DNA of 6,536 nucleotides, from positions 1 to 6,536 of the forward strand of contig JALSHN010000018.1 of the NCBI GenBank assembly GCA_026982215.1, read 5' to 3'. A program made the position numbers and the translations under genes. Origin of the DNA: Gammaproteobacteria bacterium (GTDB taxonomy: Bacteria; Pseudomonadota; Gammaproteobacteria; S012-40). Shown in pieces: positions 6,009 to 6,536 of this stretch. The first letter of the stretch is position 1. Every line of letters begins with the position of its first letter. The notes below the pieces were generated by a model. It was given only the letters and a program-made list of their open reading frames with translations. It was not told the DNA's origin and ran no database searches.

Positions 6009-6536
6009 GCGAGCTGTACGTCATCGGTACCGGCCCGGGTGATCCGGCCTACCTGCTCCCCGCCGCCCGCGACGCCCTGGAGCGGGTGGAGGCGGTGGTG
6101 GGATACGGGCTCTATCTGGACCTGCTGGGGCCCCTGGCCGAGGGCAAGCGCCGCCACGCGCTGCCCCTGGGGCAGGAGAGTGAGCGCGCCCGTCTGGCCC
6201 TGCGGCTGGCCGAGGGCGGCACACCCACGGCGCTGGTGTGCAGCGGTGATCCGGGCATCTACGCCCTGGCCAGCTTGGTGCTGGAACTCATGGACCGGGA
6301 AGGGCGGGGGCAGGGGGTCGCGGTGGAGATCGTCCCCGGCATCAGCGCCGCCCAGCTCGCCGCTGCCCGCCTGGGTGCCCCCCTGGGGCACGATTTCTGC
6401 TTCGTCTCACTGTCCGACCTGCTCACCCCCTGGCCGGTGATCGAACGGCGGCTACAGGCGGCGGCGATGGGGGACTTCGTCGTCTGCCTCTACAACCCGG
6501 TCTCCCGGCGCCGCCGACGGCAACTGCCCCGGGCGC
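6005..6536 (+). CDS. cobJ: Precorrin-3B / cobalt-factor III C17-methyltransferase (CobJ/CbiH), 3'-partial
   Basis: The frame runs from ATG 6005 to the window end, giving 177 residues with no stop; complete CobJ/CbiH proteins are about 240-260 aa, so roughly a quarter to a third is missing. The enzyme methylates C17 with S-adenosylmethionine and drives ring contraction. Signatures are VIGTGPGDPAYLLPAAR (6-22), VVGYGLYLDLLGPL (31-44), VCSGDPGIYALA (78-89, Cys79 where Ser is usual), IVPGISAAQLAAARLGAPLGHDF (109-131), and the diagnostic SLSDLLTPWPVIERRL (135-150) followed by DFVVCLYNPVSRRR (157-170). The SLSDLLTPW stretch separates it from CobI, CobM and CbiE. The start overlaps the cbiG stop as ATGA behind a strong GGAGGAG. 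The operon clearly continues beyond the window. Confidence 0.95.
   Translation, partial: MSELYVIGTGPGDPAYLLPAARDALERVEAVVGYGLYLDLLGPLAEGKRRHALPLGQESERARLALRLAEGGTPTALVCSGDPGIYALASLVLELMDREGRGQGVAVEIVPGISAAQLAAARLGAPLGHDFCFVSLSDLLTPWPVIERRLQAAAMGDFVVCLYNPVSRRRRRQLPRA

Overview
This window is GC-rich DNA dominated by a tightly packed cobalamin (vitamin B12) corrin-ring operon on the + strand. The operon is preceded by a convergent gene pair unrelated to it. The GC-rich, G-biased codon use and the gene order cbiX-cobH-cobL-cobI-cbiG-cobJ suggest a proteobacterium. A gammaproteobacterium such as a methanotroph or sulfur oxidiser is my best guess, but it is only a guess from gene order and family resemblance.

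Layout. Positions 1-1400 (+) hold a right-handed beta-helix protein whose reading frame is open at the left edge, so its 5' end is probably outside the window. Positions 1385-1684 (-) hold a small DUF1971/TehB-N-like cupin, convergent with the beta-helix gene and overlapping its 3' end by 16 bp. Positions 1685-1740 are a 56-bp divergent control region with a TACAAT -10-like box between the arms of a perfect 8-bp inverted repeat. From 1741 to the right edge there are six B12 genes: cbiX (long, two-lobed sirohydrochlorin cobaltochelatase with MxCxxC and a His-rich tail), cobH/cbiC (precorrin-8X methylmutase), cobL/cbiET (fused C5,15-methyltransferase/decarboxylase), cobI/cbiL (C20-methyltransferase), cbiG (precorrin-5A hydrolase, short form) and cobJ/cbiH (C17-methyltransferase, cut by the window end).

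How the genes work together. CbiX would insert Co into sirohydrochlorin, CobI methylates C20, CobJ methylates C17 and contracts the ring, and CbiG opens the lactone and releases the two-carbon fragment. CobL methylates C5 and C15 and decarboxylates, and CobH moves the methyl from C11 to C12. CbiX plus CbiG marks the early-cobalt ('anaerobic') route, although several enzymes resemble families usually given cob names. All five gene junctions are identical 4-nt stop/start overlaps (four ATGA, one GTGA), so the operon looks like one translationally coupled unit. CobM/CbiF, CbiD, CobK/CbiJ and CbiA are not in the window and presumably lie downstream.

I see no RNA genes, mobile elements, CRISPR arrays or convincing terminators, and no clearly new system. 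The points most worth a second look are the shortened CbiG, the inverted repeat in the divergent promoter region, the unbroken 4-nt overlaps, and a five-tract G-quadruplex motif just inside cobI.
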